This document shows positions 9,566 to 18,419 of a stretch of DNA of 64,000 bases, one piece after another. Source of the DNA: Ravibacter sp037191015 (GTDB taxonomy: Bacteria > Bacteroidota > Bacteroidia > Cytophagales > Spirosomataceae); assembly GCA_037191015.1 (NCBI GenBank), contig JBBCKD010000032.1:127461-191460 (forward strand), read 5' to 3'. The position numbers and the translations under genes were made by a program. Each line of letters starts with the position of its first letter. Within the stretch, counting starts at the first letter, position 1. The notes beneath the pieces were generated by a model. It saw only the letters and a list, made by a program, of their open reading frames with translations. It made no database searches and was not told the origin of the DNA.

Positions 9566-9843
9566 TTATATCTCCTCGTCGACTTCGGTAAGCGGCGGCT
9601 CGTTCAGCTCATAACCGGAATATCCCTTGTTCTGGTTGATACGCCCCATCGTGTTGGCGTTAATCGCATTCTGAGGCACAGGCCATAGCACGTGAAAAGG
9701 GCTGATTGTATATTCAACCCCGAAAGCAGTGCGGACGCCTTTGTTATAAAACCCGCTTTTTTCGTTGATACGGTTTTTTCCGTTGATACGGTCAAAAAAG
9801 TAGTTGTTGTCCGAAAAGTTGCCGGACGAATAGGTCTTCTCTA
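9566..9843 (-). pseudogene. SusD/RagB C-terminal remnant
   Basis: The minus strand reads without a stop into the last codons of a SusD protein: FDRINGKNRI, then FGVEYTISPFHVLWPVPQ, then NAINANTMGRINQNKGY and the end TEVDEEI before a TAA at 9566-9568. The P-hydrophobic-PQ..I.AN....QN.GY pattern is the standard SusD C-terminus. About 90 codons remain; the first 400 or so, the lipobox and any start codon are gone. The open frame runs backwards into the end of the ribulokinase gene in another frame, so the junction lies close to that gene's stop. The intact parent and its SusC are not in this window. Confidence 0.82.
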
Positions 9844-11484
9844 TCAGACCTGTTCCTCTATAAAACCGCCGAGCTCCAGGTATTTCTGATACAGCTTCTC
9901 ATACACCGCCACCTTTTCGGGCTGGGGAGCATACTCGGCATCAAAACCTGACCCCATGGCCTGCTGAGCTTCTTCTATGGTACCATAAATACCGGCGACT
10001 ACCGCTGCGCACATGGCAGCGCCCAGCGCGCACGTCTGCTCTGAAGTCGCTACCCTGATCGGCACATTCAGCACGTTGGCCAGGGTTTGCATGACAAGCT
10101 TCGACTTCTTGGCTACCCCTCCTATCGCGATCACCTGCTTAATGGGAACCCCCTGCTCTAAAAAACGATCCACGATGCTTTTGGATCCGAAAGCGGTAGC
10201 TTCTACCAATGCCTTGAATACCCTTGCAGCGTCGGTACCCAGATTGAGGCCCGAGATAAGGCCTTTGACGTTGTAATTGGCATCCGGCGTACGCCGCCCG
10301 TTGAACCAGTCGAGCGCTACGGGGTCATGCTCCGTAACCGGCAAAGCAAGGGCTTTTTCCGACAACAGCGGCAACAGCCGGTCTGACAGCTGCTGACGGA
10401 CTCCTTCGTCCTCTATCAGTTCCGATACGGGCTCGAGGATCAATCTTTTAAACCAGGCATATACATCGCCGAAAGCCGATTGTCCCGCCTCAAACCCGAG
10501 CATTCCCGGAAGGATGGAGCCATCTACCTGTCCGCAGATCCCTTTTACCAAAAGATGTCCCACCTCTTCGTTCGGCGCCACCAGCATATCGCAAGTCGAT
10601 GTACCCATTACCCTCACGAAAGAGTAGGGCTCAATAGCCGAACCTATGGCGCCGATATGGGCGTCTATTGCGCCTACCCCTACCCTGACGCCGGAAGGAA
10701 GGCCCAGCCTTTCGGCCCATTCACCGGTCAGCGTGCCTACAGACACGTCGGAGGTATAGGTATCGCGATAAAGACGTGCCCTGAGGCCGCCCAGCAGCGG
10801 GTCGAGCGTAGTCAGGAATTCTTCCGACGGAAGGCCGTCAAACTCTTCATGCCACATAGCTTTATGGCCGGCGGCACAACGGCCGCGCTTCATCGTAAGC
10901 GGATGGGTAGTACCCGTAAGCAGGGCCGGCATCCAGTCGCAATGTTCTGCCCAGGAAAAGGCTCTTGCCCTTACCTGCTCATCCACCCGCAGGGTACGGA
11001 GTATTTTGGACCAGAACCACTCCGACGAATAGATCCCGCCCGAAAACCTGGTAAAATCAGTTTCCCAAGAATGTGCCAGGTCATTGATCTCCTGCGCTTC
11101 GCGATTACTGGTGTGGTCTTTCCACAGGATAAACATTGCATTCGGGTTCTCTTCAAATCCCGGCAGCAGGGCCAGGGGCGTCCCGTTCTCATCGAGCGCT
11201 ACAGGGGTTGATCCGGTAGTGTCGATCGACAGGCCGGCGATCTGCCCGGTAACGCTTTGAGGCAGGGGAGCCAAAGCTCCCTTTATGGCAGCCTCCAGCC
11301 CTTCTATATAATCGAGCGGGTGCTGCCTGAATTGTGAAGCGGACGGGTCGCAATAGAGCCCTTGCTTCCAGCGGGGATATTCAAATACAAAGCTGCTCAG
11401 CAGCTCTCCGTTCCCGGCATCGGCGACTACTGCTCTCACAGAGTCTGTACCATAGTCCAGGCCAATTACATATTTGGAATTCAT
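9844..11484 (-). CDS. araB: Ribulokinase (FGGY carbohydrate kinase)
   Basis: Cytoplasmic kinase that phosphorylates L-ribulose (and related ketopentoses) to the 5-phosphate in the arabinose pathway. The 546-residue protein, close to the usual length, has the N-terminal FGGY half starting GLDYGTDSVRAVVADA, the ribulokinase motif SIDTTGSTPVALDENG and MFILWKDHT, and the C-terminal half with ISGLNLGTDAARVFKALVEA and the phosphate-binding end IAIGGVAKKSKLVMQTLANV. No araA or araD is next to it; it is followed only by a SusD remnant, so an arabinose cluster may have been broken here. CAAATATA at 11527-11534 is a possible minus-strand -7 element. The symbol follows motif recognition; another ketopentose kinase is possible. 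Confidence 0.88.
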   Translation of the reverse strand: MNSKYVIGLDYGTDSVRAVVADAGNGELLSSFVFEYPRWKQGLYCDPSASQFRQHPLDYIEGLEAAIKGALAPLPQSVTGQIAGLSIDTTGSTPVALDENGTPLALLPGFEENPNAMFILWKDHTSNREAQEINDLAHSWETDFTRFSGGIYSSEWFWSKILRTLRVDEQVRARAFSWAEHCDWMPALLTGTTHPLTMKRGRCAAGHKAMWHEEFDGLPSEEFLTTLDPLLGGLRARLYRDTYTSDVSVGTLTGEWAERLGLPSGVRVGVGAIDAHIGAIGSAIEPYSFVRVMGTSTCDMLVAPNEEVGHLLVKGICGQVDGSILPGMLGFEAGQSAFGDVYAWFKRLILEPVSELIEDEGVRQQLSDRLLPLLSEKALALPVTEHDPVALDWFNGRRTPDANYNVKGLISGLNLGTDAARVFKALVEATAFGSKSIVDRFLEQGVPIKQVIAIGGVAKKSKLVMQTLANVLNVPIRVATSEQTCALGAAMCAAVVAGIYGTIEEAQQAMGSGFDAEYAPQPEKVAVYEKLYQKYLELGGFIEEQV

Positions 11485-11604
11485 TATCTATTAAAAGTAA
11501 AATGGTAAAGGGCAGATATGCTCCTACAAATATACTGTCATATTTGAAATAGGGCCACCGGATAGGACACCCGCCTGTTTGCAGAAAATGGGATCCGATA
11601 TAAT

Positions 11605-11709
11605 CGCATGCCCCGTATGGGGCTACCCAATAACATAAACAGGTAGCCCCATACGGGGCATGCGGATGCGTTCCCTTTGCTATAGATAAGTAGCCCCTGA
11701 CGGGGCATT
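11605..11709. repeat. Large palindromic repeat, REP-like
   Basis: Two 23-base arms (11605-11627 and 11642-11664) are perfect reverse complements with a 14-base loop. Each arm itself contains a small palindrome (GCCCC-GTAT-GGGGC and its mate). A third, imperfect half-unit AGCCCC-TGAC-GGGGCA lies at about 11693-11706. This is the form of REP/BIME-type elements mobilised by RAYT transposases. It sits in the 292-base gap between the ribulokinase and ROK kinase genes, where no gene was found. Confidence 0.8.
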
Positions 11710-11776
11710 TAGAGGATCACAAAACTATAAGCTCCTTTAGAAGGAGAAAGCCAAAAAAGGAAGAAAACCTCAGCCG

Positions 11777-12688
11777 TTACTCAAAACAAAGCGAAGCCGC
11801 TCCGAGCAGCCCGGCATCGTTAGCCAGCGTGGCTTTCTTCACATTGAGCGTTTTGACATAATAAGGCGTCAGCCAATTGCTGAGGCGCTCGTGCACCGAC
11901 GGCATGATATAGTCGAACGAAGCCGAAAGGCCGCCGCCGATCAGGATGGTGGTGATATCGAGTATCCGGATCATGGCTACCAGGCCTTCGCCCAGCATGT
12001 ATCCTACTTCCCTAAAGACATCCAGCGCGAGCTGGTCGCCGGCAGAGGCAGCAGCCACCAGGCCGGTGGTAGAGATAGTTCCGTCAGCGGGCAGGACCGT
12101 CGGCCCCTTATAAGTCGACCTCATTTCTTCTGCAAGCTCCAGCAATTCCTTCTTCCCGATGTTCCTTTCAAGCACCCGTCCGTTTCGCGAGGGGATATGC
12201 CCGGGCTCCATGGCGTTCCCGCCTCCCCCTTTGAATACCTTCTTGTCAATAATTGCCGCCCCGCCGATACCGGTGCCGAGCGTGATGAAAATGTAATCCT
12301 CCGGCACATCTTCCTCTCCGAAATAGTACTCTCCCAACGCTGCTGCATTGGCATCGTTCTCCAGGTAAAACTCGTGATCGGGGAATCTCTTTTTAAGATC
12401 CGGCACAATTTTTATCCCGTTTATTTCGGGGATTGCGGTGATCTCAATCAGCGTAGTCCGGTCGCGGGTGATCAGCCCCGGTACGCCTATTCCTACTTTT
12501 TTTACTTCAGGATACTCTTTGAGCTCAAGTGCTATCGCATCTCCCAAACGCTCAATAAATCTCCCGGATTCACGCCAGCTGGCGGTTTCGTGACTGTAGA
12601 AATTGGAAATTCTTCCATCTTTTACATCTACAATGCCCATTTTCACATTGGTTCCGCCGATGTCGATACCCAGGTACTGTTGTTCCAT
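11777..12688 (-). CDS. ROK-family sugar kinase
   Basis: ROK-family protein, probably a glucokinase-like sugar kinase. With the ATG at 12688 the protein has 303 residues; the longer reading would need a TTG at 12694. The ATP phosphate-binding loop GIDIGGTNVK is at 7-16, the catalytic aspartate at 122 within ENDANAAALGEYYFG, and LGTGIGGAAI follows at about 137. The zinc-site histidine survives in EPGH (about 161-164), but the CxCGxxGCxE motif normal after it is absent and the region is shortened to SRNGRVLERN. There is no DNA-binding domain, so it is a kinase-type and not a repressor-type ROK protein. It is a single gene on the minus strand. Confidence 0.88.
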   Translation of the reverse strand: MEQQYLGIDIGGTNVKMGIVDVKDGRISNFYSHETASWRESGRFIERLGDAIALELKEYPEVKKVGIGVPGLITRDRTTLIEITAIPEINGIKIVPDLKKRFPDHEFYLENDANAAALGEYYFGEEDVPEDYIFITLGTGIGGAAIIDKKVFKGGGGNAMEPGHIPSRNGRVLERNIGKKELLELAEEMRSTYKGPTVLPADGTISTTGLVAAASAGDQLALDVFREVGYMLGEGLVAMIRILDITTILIGGGLSASFDYIMPSVHERLSNWLTPYYVKTLNVKKATLANDAGLLGAASLCFE

Positions 12689-12891
12689 TATCAATGTCTG
12701 TCTTAAATTTTTATAACCAGGATGGATGCTTTAAAAAATGCTAATTTAGTAAATCCGGTTAAACACCGGTACTAATCCCGTAAAACACTTCGCGTCAAGC
12801 GGTGAAACAAGTTACTCCGGCCCTGCTCAGGATGTTTAAAAAACGCCGGAGTGCAAGGCCTTGAGGATCAGGACAAAGCAGGCATCTTCTC

Positions 12892-13599
12892 CTAAATATC
12901 TCCCAATTGGGGCCGTATAATCAACTCTTCCAGTACGGCTCCTTCCGACATTGCGTATGCAGCCCATATGGCTGCGGCCACATCTTCGCTTTTTACGAAC
13001 CGTTCGGGAGGCAAGTCTGTCCCCGCCCAGCTGTCGGTCAGCGTTGCACCCGGTAAAATTGCTGTTACGCGGACATTATCCGCTTTCAGCTCCTGTCTCA
13101 GCACCCTGGTCATCCCGTATAGCGCATGCTTGGCTATCGCGTAAGAGCCGCCGTTGGGATAAGCTGTTATACTCGCTATAGAGCACATGTTAAAAATATG
13201 CCCGGATCGCCGCTTTTTCATCTCCCCCACAAATCCCCTCGTAAGCCGGTAAGCGCTCAGCAGGTTTGCTTCCAGCATTTTTTCGATCACGCCGTCGGCC
13301 TCGTTATGTACCTGTCCGGGAATAAACAGCCCGGTATTATTGACAAGGACATCGACAGGTCTTTGCAGGGTATGGACATACGCTACAAAAGCCTTTATCC
13401 CTTCCTCTCCTGAAAGATCCCCGTTAAAAGTATGGAGCGTCCCCGGCAGCTTCCTGGCCTTTGCTTCCGCAAGCAGCCTGTCGATATTGATCTGTTTTCT
13501 CGAACCTGTAACCACGTCGAGACCGTTTTTCAGGAACAACAGCACTATAGCCCTTCCGATACCACGGGTCCCGCTTGATACGACAGCTAATCTGTTCAT
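12892..13599 (-). CDS. Short-chain dehydrogenase/reductase (SDR)
   Basis: Cytoplasmic NAD(P)-dependent oxidoreductase with a Rossmann fold; substrate unknown. The 235-residue protein has the cofactor turn SSGTRGIGRA at 8-17, the structural NNTG at about 87-90, and the catalytic Ser140 and Tyr153-x3-Lys157 in NMCSIASITAYPNGGSYAIAK, given here in two parts: NMCSIASIT and SYAIAK. The first glycine of the TGxxxGxG motif is serine here (SS-GTRGIG), a mild departure. Length is normal for classical SDRs. It diverges from the mlaE-like gene, with 87 bases between their starts. Confidence 0.9.
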   Translation of the reverse strand: MNRLAVVSSGTRGIGRAIVLLFLKNGLDVVTGSRKQINIDRLLAEAKARKLPGTLHTFNGDLSGEEGIKAFVAYVHTLQRPVDVLVNNTGLFIPGQVHNEADGVIEKMLEANLLSAYRLTRGFVGEMKKRRSGHIFNMCSIASITAYPNGGSYAIAKHALYGMTRVLRQELKADNVRVTAILPGATLTDSWAGTDLPPERFVKSEDVAAAIWAAYAMSEGAVLEELIIRPQLGDI

Positions 13600-13686
13600 T
13601 AGAATAAAAGGGTATTAAGTTATTGATTATAAAAATTCATCGTTTCCCTATTTTTCACGAATATTACGGATTCTGATTCTAATACG

Positions 13687-14415
13687 ATGTCGAACTTAGG
13701 CAAATTCTTTATTTTTCTGGGTGGTCAGCTCAGCCAGCGGGAGAAGTTCCCGGTTTATTGGTCTCGTTTTCTGGAAGAGTGCAACAGCATAGGCGTGAAG
13801 TCTATATTTATAGTAGCGATTGTATCTACTTTCATAGGGGCCGTGTCATGTATCCAGACAGCTTACAACCTTGTCAGCCCGCTTATTCCTGTATCGACTG
13901 TGGCTCTTATCGTAAGGGATATGCAGATACTCGAGCTGGCTCCTACTATTACCTGTATCGTACTGGCCGGCAAAGTGGGCTCCAACATTGCCGGCGAGCT
14001 GGGCACCATGAGGATTACCGAGCAGATAGAGGCGCTTGAAGTGATGGGGATCAACTCGGCATCTTACCTGGTGCTGCCCAAGATCCTGGCTGCTATGGTC
14101 ACGTTCCCGATGCTGGTCATCCTGGCGGCCTTTCTTGGAATATGGGGCGGTTATATGGCAGGAACGCTGACCGGCGTTATTTCGGAAAGAGACTATATCT
14201 ATGGTATCCGGGACGGGTTTATACCTTATAACATCTTTTTCATGTGTGTGAAGCCCTTTGTTTTCGGGTTCCTGATCGCGTCAATTTCCTCTTTTAAAGG
14301 CTATTATACCAGCGGGGGCGCACTTGAGGTTGGCCAATCGAGCACACAGGCAGTGACAAGTAGCTGTATTGCGGTGCTGGTGGCTGATTACCTGCTCGCG
14401 CAATTGCTGTTGTAA
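13687..14415 (+). CDS. mlaE: MlaE-type ABC transporter permease
   Basis: Inner-membrane permease of the MCE/Mla lipid transport system, which moves phospholipids between inner and outer membranes. The 242-residue protein has about five membrane helices and the family core AGKVGSNIAGELGTMRITEQ followed by IEALEVMG. The ATP-binding partner follows 24 bases later. The MCE-domain protein (MlaD) that normally completes the set is not next to it; the next gene is a convergent flippase. Confidence 0.92.
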   Translation: MSNLGKFFIFLGGQLSQREKFPVYWSRFLEECNSIGVKSIFIVAIVSTFIGAVSCIQTAYNLVSPLIPVSTVALIVRDMQILELAPTITCIVLAGKVGSNIAGELGTMRITEQIEALEVMGINSASYLVLPKILAAMVTFPMLVILAAFLGIWGGYMAGTLTGVISERDYIYGIRDGFIPYNIFFMCVKPFVFGFLIASISSFKGYYTSGGALEVGQSSTQAVTSSCIAVLVADYLLAQLLL

Positions 14416-14439
14416 GGCGTTTAGTAGTGAAATTGGATT

Positions 14440-15192
14440 ATGATTGAAATAAAAAACATAAAAAAGTCATTCAACGGGAAAGATGTGCTTCTCGGCATTG
14501 ACGGCGTCTTTAAAAAGGGAGAAACCAACCTCATTATCGGTGGGAGCGGCACGGGCAAAAGCGTGTTGCTGAAGTGCATCATCGGCCTCATTCATCCTGA
14601 CGAGGGAGAGGTGCTCTACGATGGCCGCAGCTTCTACGGGGGCGACAAGGACACCATCCAGTCTATAAGAAGGGAAATGGGCGTGCTCTTCCAGGGAGGA
14701 GCGCTCTTCGATTCGAAAACCGTGGCCGAAAATGTCCGTTTTCCGCTCGATATGCTCACGGAGCAATCCGCATCCGAAAAACGTGACCGGGTTAATTTCT
14801 GCCTCGAAAGAGTAGGGCTCGACCAGGCGGCCAGCCGCATGCCTTCGGAAATAAGCGGCGGTATGAAGAAGCGGGTAGGCATTGCGAGAGCCATCGTGAT
14901 GAACCCGAAGTACCTTTTCTGCGATGAGCCCAATTCGGGGCTGGACCCGCTCACTGCGGTCAAAATAGACGAGCTCATCCTGGAGATCACCCAGGAATAC
15001 CAGATCACTACCATAGTCATCACCCACGATATGAACTCGGTGATGGAGATCGGCCAGAATATCATTTTCCTCTACCAGGGGAAGAAGCTCTGGGAAGGAA
15101 ACGAGAGCACAATCACGCACTCCGACGTGCCCGAGCTCAACGAATTCCTGTTCTCCAATAAGCTTTTGAGAGACCTCCGCAAATCCGGATAG
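14440..15192 (+). CDS. mlaF: MlaF-type ABC transporter ATP-binding protein
   Basis: ATPase subunit of the Mla/MCE lipid transporter, acting at the cytoplasmic face with the upstream permease. The 250-residue protein has Walker A GGSGTGKS at 34-41, Q-loop FQGGALFDS, signature ISGGMKKRVGIARA at 138-151, Walker B LFCDEPNSGLDP with Asp162-Glu163, and the switch histidine at 196. The ALFDS and MKKRVGIARA forms are typical of MlaF rather than general importers. Its end is two bases from the end of the convergent flippase gene. Confidence 0.93.
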   Translation: MIEIKNIKKSFNGKDVLLGIDGVFKKGETNLIIGGSGTGKSVLLKCIIGLIHPDEGEVLYDGRSFYGGDKDTIQSIRREMGVLFQGGALFDSKTVAENVRFPLDMLTEQSASEKRDRVNFCLERVGLDQAASRMPSEISGGMKKRVGIARAIVMNPKYLFCDEPNSGLDPLTAVKIDELILEITQEYQITTIVITHDMNSVMEIGQNIIFLYQGKKLWEGNESTITHSDVPELNEFLFSNKLLRDLRKSG

Positions 15193-15194
15193 CC

Positions 15195-16691
15195 TTATGC
15201 CCGCCTGTATCCCGACCAGTTTCTTCGCTCAATAAGAAATACCGCCAGCAAAACACACAGCAGTATAAACGAATGAAAGAGGAAGGACAGGGTCAGGTCG
15301 GAGATTTTCCAGAGCGAAGCCAGGTAGATCAGCAAAGCGCTTCCGGCGATATAGCCTGCGGCAGAGCCGGTTTCATAAGGTACCGGGTAATATTTCTGTC
15401 CGAAATAGTAGCATAACACCATCATAACGAACCCCGACACCGCAAACGCGATGGCGCATCCCATGTAGCCCATGACGGGCACCAGGATATAGTTGAGTAG
15501 AATAACCACCGCAGCGCCCGTTACTGACAGGTAAGTCCCGTACCCGGTTTTGTCTGTCAGCTTGAACCAGGCGGCAAGATTATAGTAAATACCCAGGAAA
15601 AGGAACCCTGCCAGCAGCCAGGGTACCACCCCGACCCCTTCGTGGTAGATGCTGCGCCTCAGTAAAAAATGTGCAAGCACATCAAGATTGAGCGATATCG
15701 CTACCCACATCAGCGAGCAGGCTATGACAAACCACTTCATAATCCTGGCAAACAGCGGCGGCGCATTCTTGTCCATTCCCTTGCTGAAAAAAAAAGGCTC
15801 TGCCGCATATTTGAACGCCTGTATAGCCAGGTTCATAAAGATGGAAAGCTTGAAGCACTGTCCGTAAATACCGATCGCTTCGTCGGTTGTCCTGCCGGGA
15901 TAAAAACCTTCCGGCAGAAGCTCTTTAAGGAAGACCCTGTCGAACATCAGGTTGATGATCGCACCCAGGTTCATGATAAGGATTGGGAATGCGTAAATCC
16001 ATACCGGCCTGAAAAGCGACCAGTCAAAAGTGAACCGGAAATTCAGCAGCTCCTTCCTTAACATGGGGATCACCACCAGGCTCGCTACCAGGTTGGCCAG
16101 CACAATATAGTCGGCGCCCAGTTCCGGAACATATACTATATCTACAACCGGCTTCGCAGCGGCCAGGTACTTCCCCTGGGAAATATCCCTGAACACGACC
16201 AGGAACAACAGGTTAAGTCCCACCATCAGAAGGATGCTTCCGAACTTGATGGCTACAAACTTCCTGCTCTTCTCTTCCAGCCGTAGCCTTGCAAAAGGGA
16301 TAGAAGTAATGGAGTCTGCCGCGATGATCAGCGAAAACCACCGTACCAGCCGCGCATCTCCGGGATACCCCATCCTGTCTGCAATTCCCCCGGAAGCCAG
16401 TAGAACAATCCCCGAAAGCAAAAGTGAAACAAGGATTACAGCCGTGAGAATAAGATTGTAATACTTCTCCCGCTCGACGATATCACGCGCATAGCGAAAA
16501 AAAGACGTCTCCATTCCAAACGTGCAGATCACCAGCGCTATCCCCGTAAATGCATATAGCTGGACCTGCACGGCAAGTTCTTCAGGTCCGAACAACTGGC
16601 TGTGGAGCATCACCAGCAGGAAATTGATCATCCGCCCCAGCATTGTGCTGACGCCGTAAAGAGCGGTATCGCTGGCTAGCTTTCTTAACAT
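15195..16691 (-). CDS. Lipid-linked saccharide flippase (Wzx-like)
   Basis: Polytopic inner-membrane protein of the polysaccharide transport (MOP/MATE-like) superfamily, expected to flip undecaprenyl-linked sugars. The 498-residue sequence starts with the family-typical LASDTALYGVSTMLGRMINF and has about 14 hydrophobic segments spread evenly along its length. Length is normal. There are no glycosyltransferase neighbours, so its glycan is unknown. It converges on mlaF with almost no gap. CAAAAGTA at 16746-16753 reads as a minus-strand -7 element 55 bases before the start. Confidence 0.85.
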   Translation of the reverse strand: MLRKLASDTALYGVSTMLGRMINFLLVMLHSQLFGPEELAVQVQLYAFTGIALVICTFGMETSFFRYARDIVEREKYYNLILTAVILVSLLLSGIVLLASGGIADRMGYPGDARLVRWFSLIIAADSITSIPFARLRLEEKSRKFVAIKFGSILLMVGLNLLFLVVFRDISQGKYLAAAKPVVDIVYVPELGADYIVLANLVASLVVIPMLRKELLNFRFTFDWSLFRPVWIYAFPILIMNLGAIINLMFDRVFLKELLPEGFYPGRTTDEAIGIYGQCFKLSIFMNLAIQAFKYAAEPFFFSKGMDKNAPPLFARIMKWFVIACSLMWVAISLNLDVLAHFLLRRSIYHEGVGVVPWLLAGFLFLGIYYNLAAWFKLTDKTGYGTYLSVTGAAVVILLNYILVPVMGYMGCAIAFAVSGFVMMVLCYYFGQKYYPVPYETGSAAGYIAGSALLIYLASLWKISDLTLSFLFHSFILLCVLLAVFLIERRNWSGYRRA

Positions 16692-16887
16692 TCCAAGTGT
16701 TTTCCGTCGGGAGCTTTAGTACTATGCCTATCGCTGTTTCACGGGCAAAAGTATTACAATTTGAAACAGGGTCTACCCCGCTGCAAATATTTTGAAATAT
16801 AAACTATCCGCATCCGCTTTACGTTTACCCTGTTAAACGGGGGCCCGCCGGGAAATACCTGAGCCGGTCCTCCCGATACCATCAACC

Positions 16888-17184
16888 ATGAGCTCATTTT
16901 CAGAAATATTAAACAGCGACAAGCCCGTCCTGGTAGACTTTTTCGCTACATGGTGCGGACCTTGCAAGACCATGGCGCCCATGCTCGAACAGTTGAAGAA
17001 GCAGGTCGGCGACAATACCAGGATCATTAAGATCGACGTAGACAAGAATGCATCGCTGGCGGCGAGGTACAGGATCCAAAGCGTGCCTACGCTCATTCTT
17101 TTCAAAAAAGGGGAGCCGGTATGGAGGCAATCCGGTGTAGTGCCCGTACAACAGCTTCAGCAGGTAGTTGAAAAATACTCCTGA
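16888..17184 (+). CDS. trxA: Thioredoxin
   Basis: Small cytoplasmic disulfide reductase. The 98-residue protein has the active site WCGPC with Cys23 and Cys26, the sequence VLVDFFATWCGPCKTMAP, the buried cis-proline stretch QSVPTLILFKKG, and no signal peptide. It is slightly shorter than E. coli TrxA because the N-terminus is trimmed. The gene is monocistronic; a partly palindromic repeat follows. It could be a secondary thioredoxin rather than the main one. Confidence 0.93.
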   Translation: MSSFSEILNSDKPVLVDFFATWCGPCKTMAPMLEQLKKQVGDNTRIIKIDVDKNASLAARYRIQSVPTLILFKKGEPVWRQSGVVPVQQLQQVVEKYS

Positions 17185-17194
17185 GCAGGCAGAA

Positions 17195-17258
17195 AAACCG
17201 CTGTGCCCTTCGCGTCTCTGTGGTAAATTCACCACGAAGGCACAAAGGGCACAGGCGT
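17195..17258. repeat. Dispersed-type imperfect inverted repeat
   Basis: The arm around 17201-17224 (CTGTGCCCTTCGCG...) and the arm around 17232-17255 (ACCACGAAGGCACAAAGGGC...) are imperfect reverse complements. The second arm is the ACCACGAAGGCACAAAG sequence found scattered between genes in many bacterial genomes. It lies between the convergent thioredoxin and sugar isomerase-like genes and may work as a two-way terminator. Confidence 0.6.
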
Positions 17259-17282
17259 TATGTTTAATATATGCCGCAGTAT

Positions 17283-18215
17283 TTACACTTCTGCTCCTAC
17301 TCTCTCAAGGATCTTTTTTGTGGCCCTGATCCCTTCTATCTCCGACAATTTATCTCCTTCATACTCTATACCTATTATCCCCTTAAACCCGCTTTCCTTT
17401 ACGATCTTCAGGATCTTGGTATAGTCTGTTTCGATTACATTCCCGTTTTCGTCGAAATCGTACGATTTGGCGCTTACTCCCTTTGCATAGGGCATGAGTT
17501 CCTGCGTACCCTTATAGCGGTCATATTCGTTAACGCATACCTTCCAGTCGTCAGGCTTCCGCTCCACACAGAAATTCCCGAAATCCGGCAAAGTGCCGAC
17601 ATTATCGAGCCCTACCTGTTTCATGACGCCCGACAGCCAGCTTGCATCCGATGAATAACCGCCGTGGTTTTCCACGATCACGTTGATCCCCGATCTGGCT
17701 GCGAATTCTCCAAGCTTGCCCAACCCGTCTACGGCAGCGGCAGCCACATCTTCAGCCGAACCTACCCCGTAAGCATTGACCCGGATCGTAGCGCATTCCA
17801 GGTGTTTGGCGGCATGCACCCACTTGTAATGATTTTCAACAGCCTGGTTCCGGGCCGCTTCATCCACATCGCCAAGCCCTCCCTCGCCGTCGATCATGAT
17901 CAGGTGGTTCCTCACGCCATTATCTTTCGACCGCTGCAGGAGCTCATTCAGATAAGCAGTATCCTCTGCTTTATCTTTAAAAAACTGGTTTACATATTCG
18001 ATGATATCGATACCGAATTCCTTCTTTGCCGTAGCTGCGAAATCAAGATTGTCGAGCTCACCGGCGCGCAAGGTCCTGTGAAGCGACCATTCAGCCAGGG
18101 ATATCTCAAAAAACGGTTTTTTCCCTGTCCCTTCGCACGCCAGTCCGGGAATCATACCTGCTCCTATTGCCGTAAATCCTAGCTTTTTTAAAAAATCTCG
18201 ACGTGATTGATGCAT
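17283..18215 (-). CDS. Exported sugar isomerase/epimerase-like TIM barrel
   Basis: Xylose isomerase-like TIM-barrel family (AP endonuclease family 2 fold). The 310-residue protein has a twin-arginine signal SRRDFLKKLGFTAIGAGM and a Cys26 that could be a lipobox (GLAC), so it works in the periplasm or on a membrane. Metal-ligand candidates typical of the family are the Glu in VIVENHGG, the Asp in TLPDFGNF and the Glu in IGIEYEG. Such exported proteins are common beside SusCD loci and are linked to processing of oxidised sugars, but this gene stands alone. The exact substrate is unknown. Confidence 0.87.
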   Translation of the reverse strand: MHQSRRDFLKKLGFTAIGAGMIPGLACEGTGKKPFFEISLAEWSLHRTLRAGELDNLDFAATAKKEFGIDIIEYVNQFFKDKAEDTAYLNELLQRSKDNGVRNHLIMIDGEGGLGDVDEAARNQAVENHYKWVHAAKHLECATIRVNAYGVGSAEDVAAAAVDGLGKLGEFAARSGINVIVENHGGYSSDASWLSGVMKQVGLDNVGTLPDFGNFCVERKPDDWKVCVNEYDRYKGTQELMPYAKGVSAKSYDFDENGNVIETDYTKILKIVKESGFKGIIGIEYEGDKLSEIEGIRATKKILERVGAEV

Positions 18216-18419
18216 AAAGAAAAAATTTTAGAAGTTAACTCCCGGTTCCGGGGCACGATTATATTGTAAAAGCCGAAGACATGCAAAAAATAATGCCGCA
18301 AACTATACTTTTTACCGCCGGAGTCAGCGGCTAAGCGCCCCACCGGAAGGATACCACTTAACCAATATTCTGTTTACTTTGTGTCCGGAAAGCGAAATGA
18401 AAGCACTAACCGTTTATTT

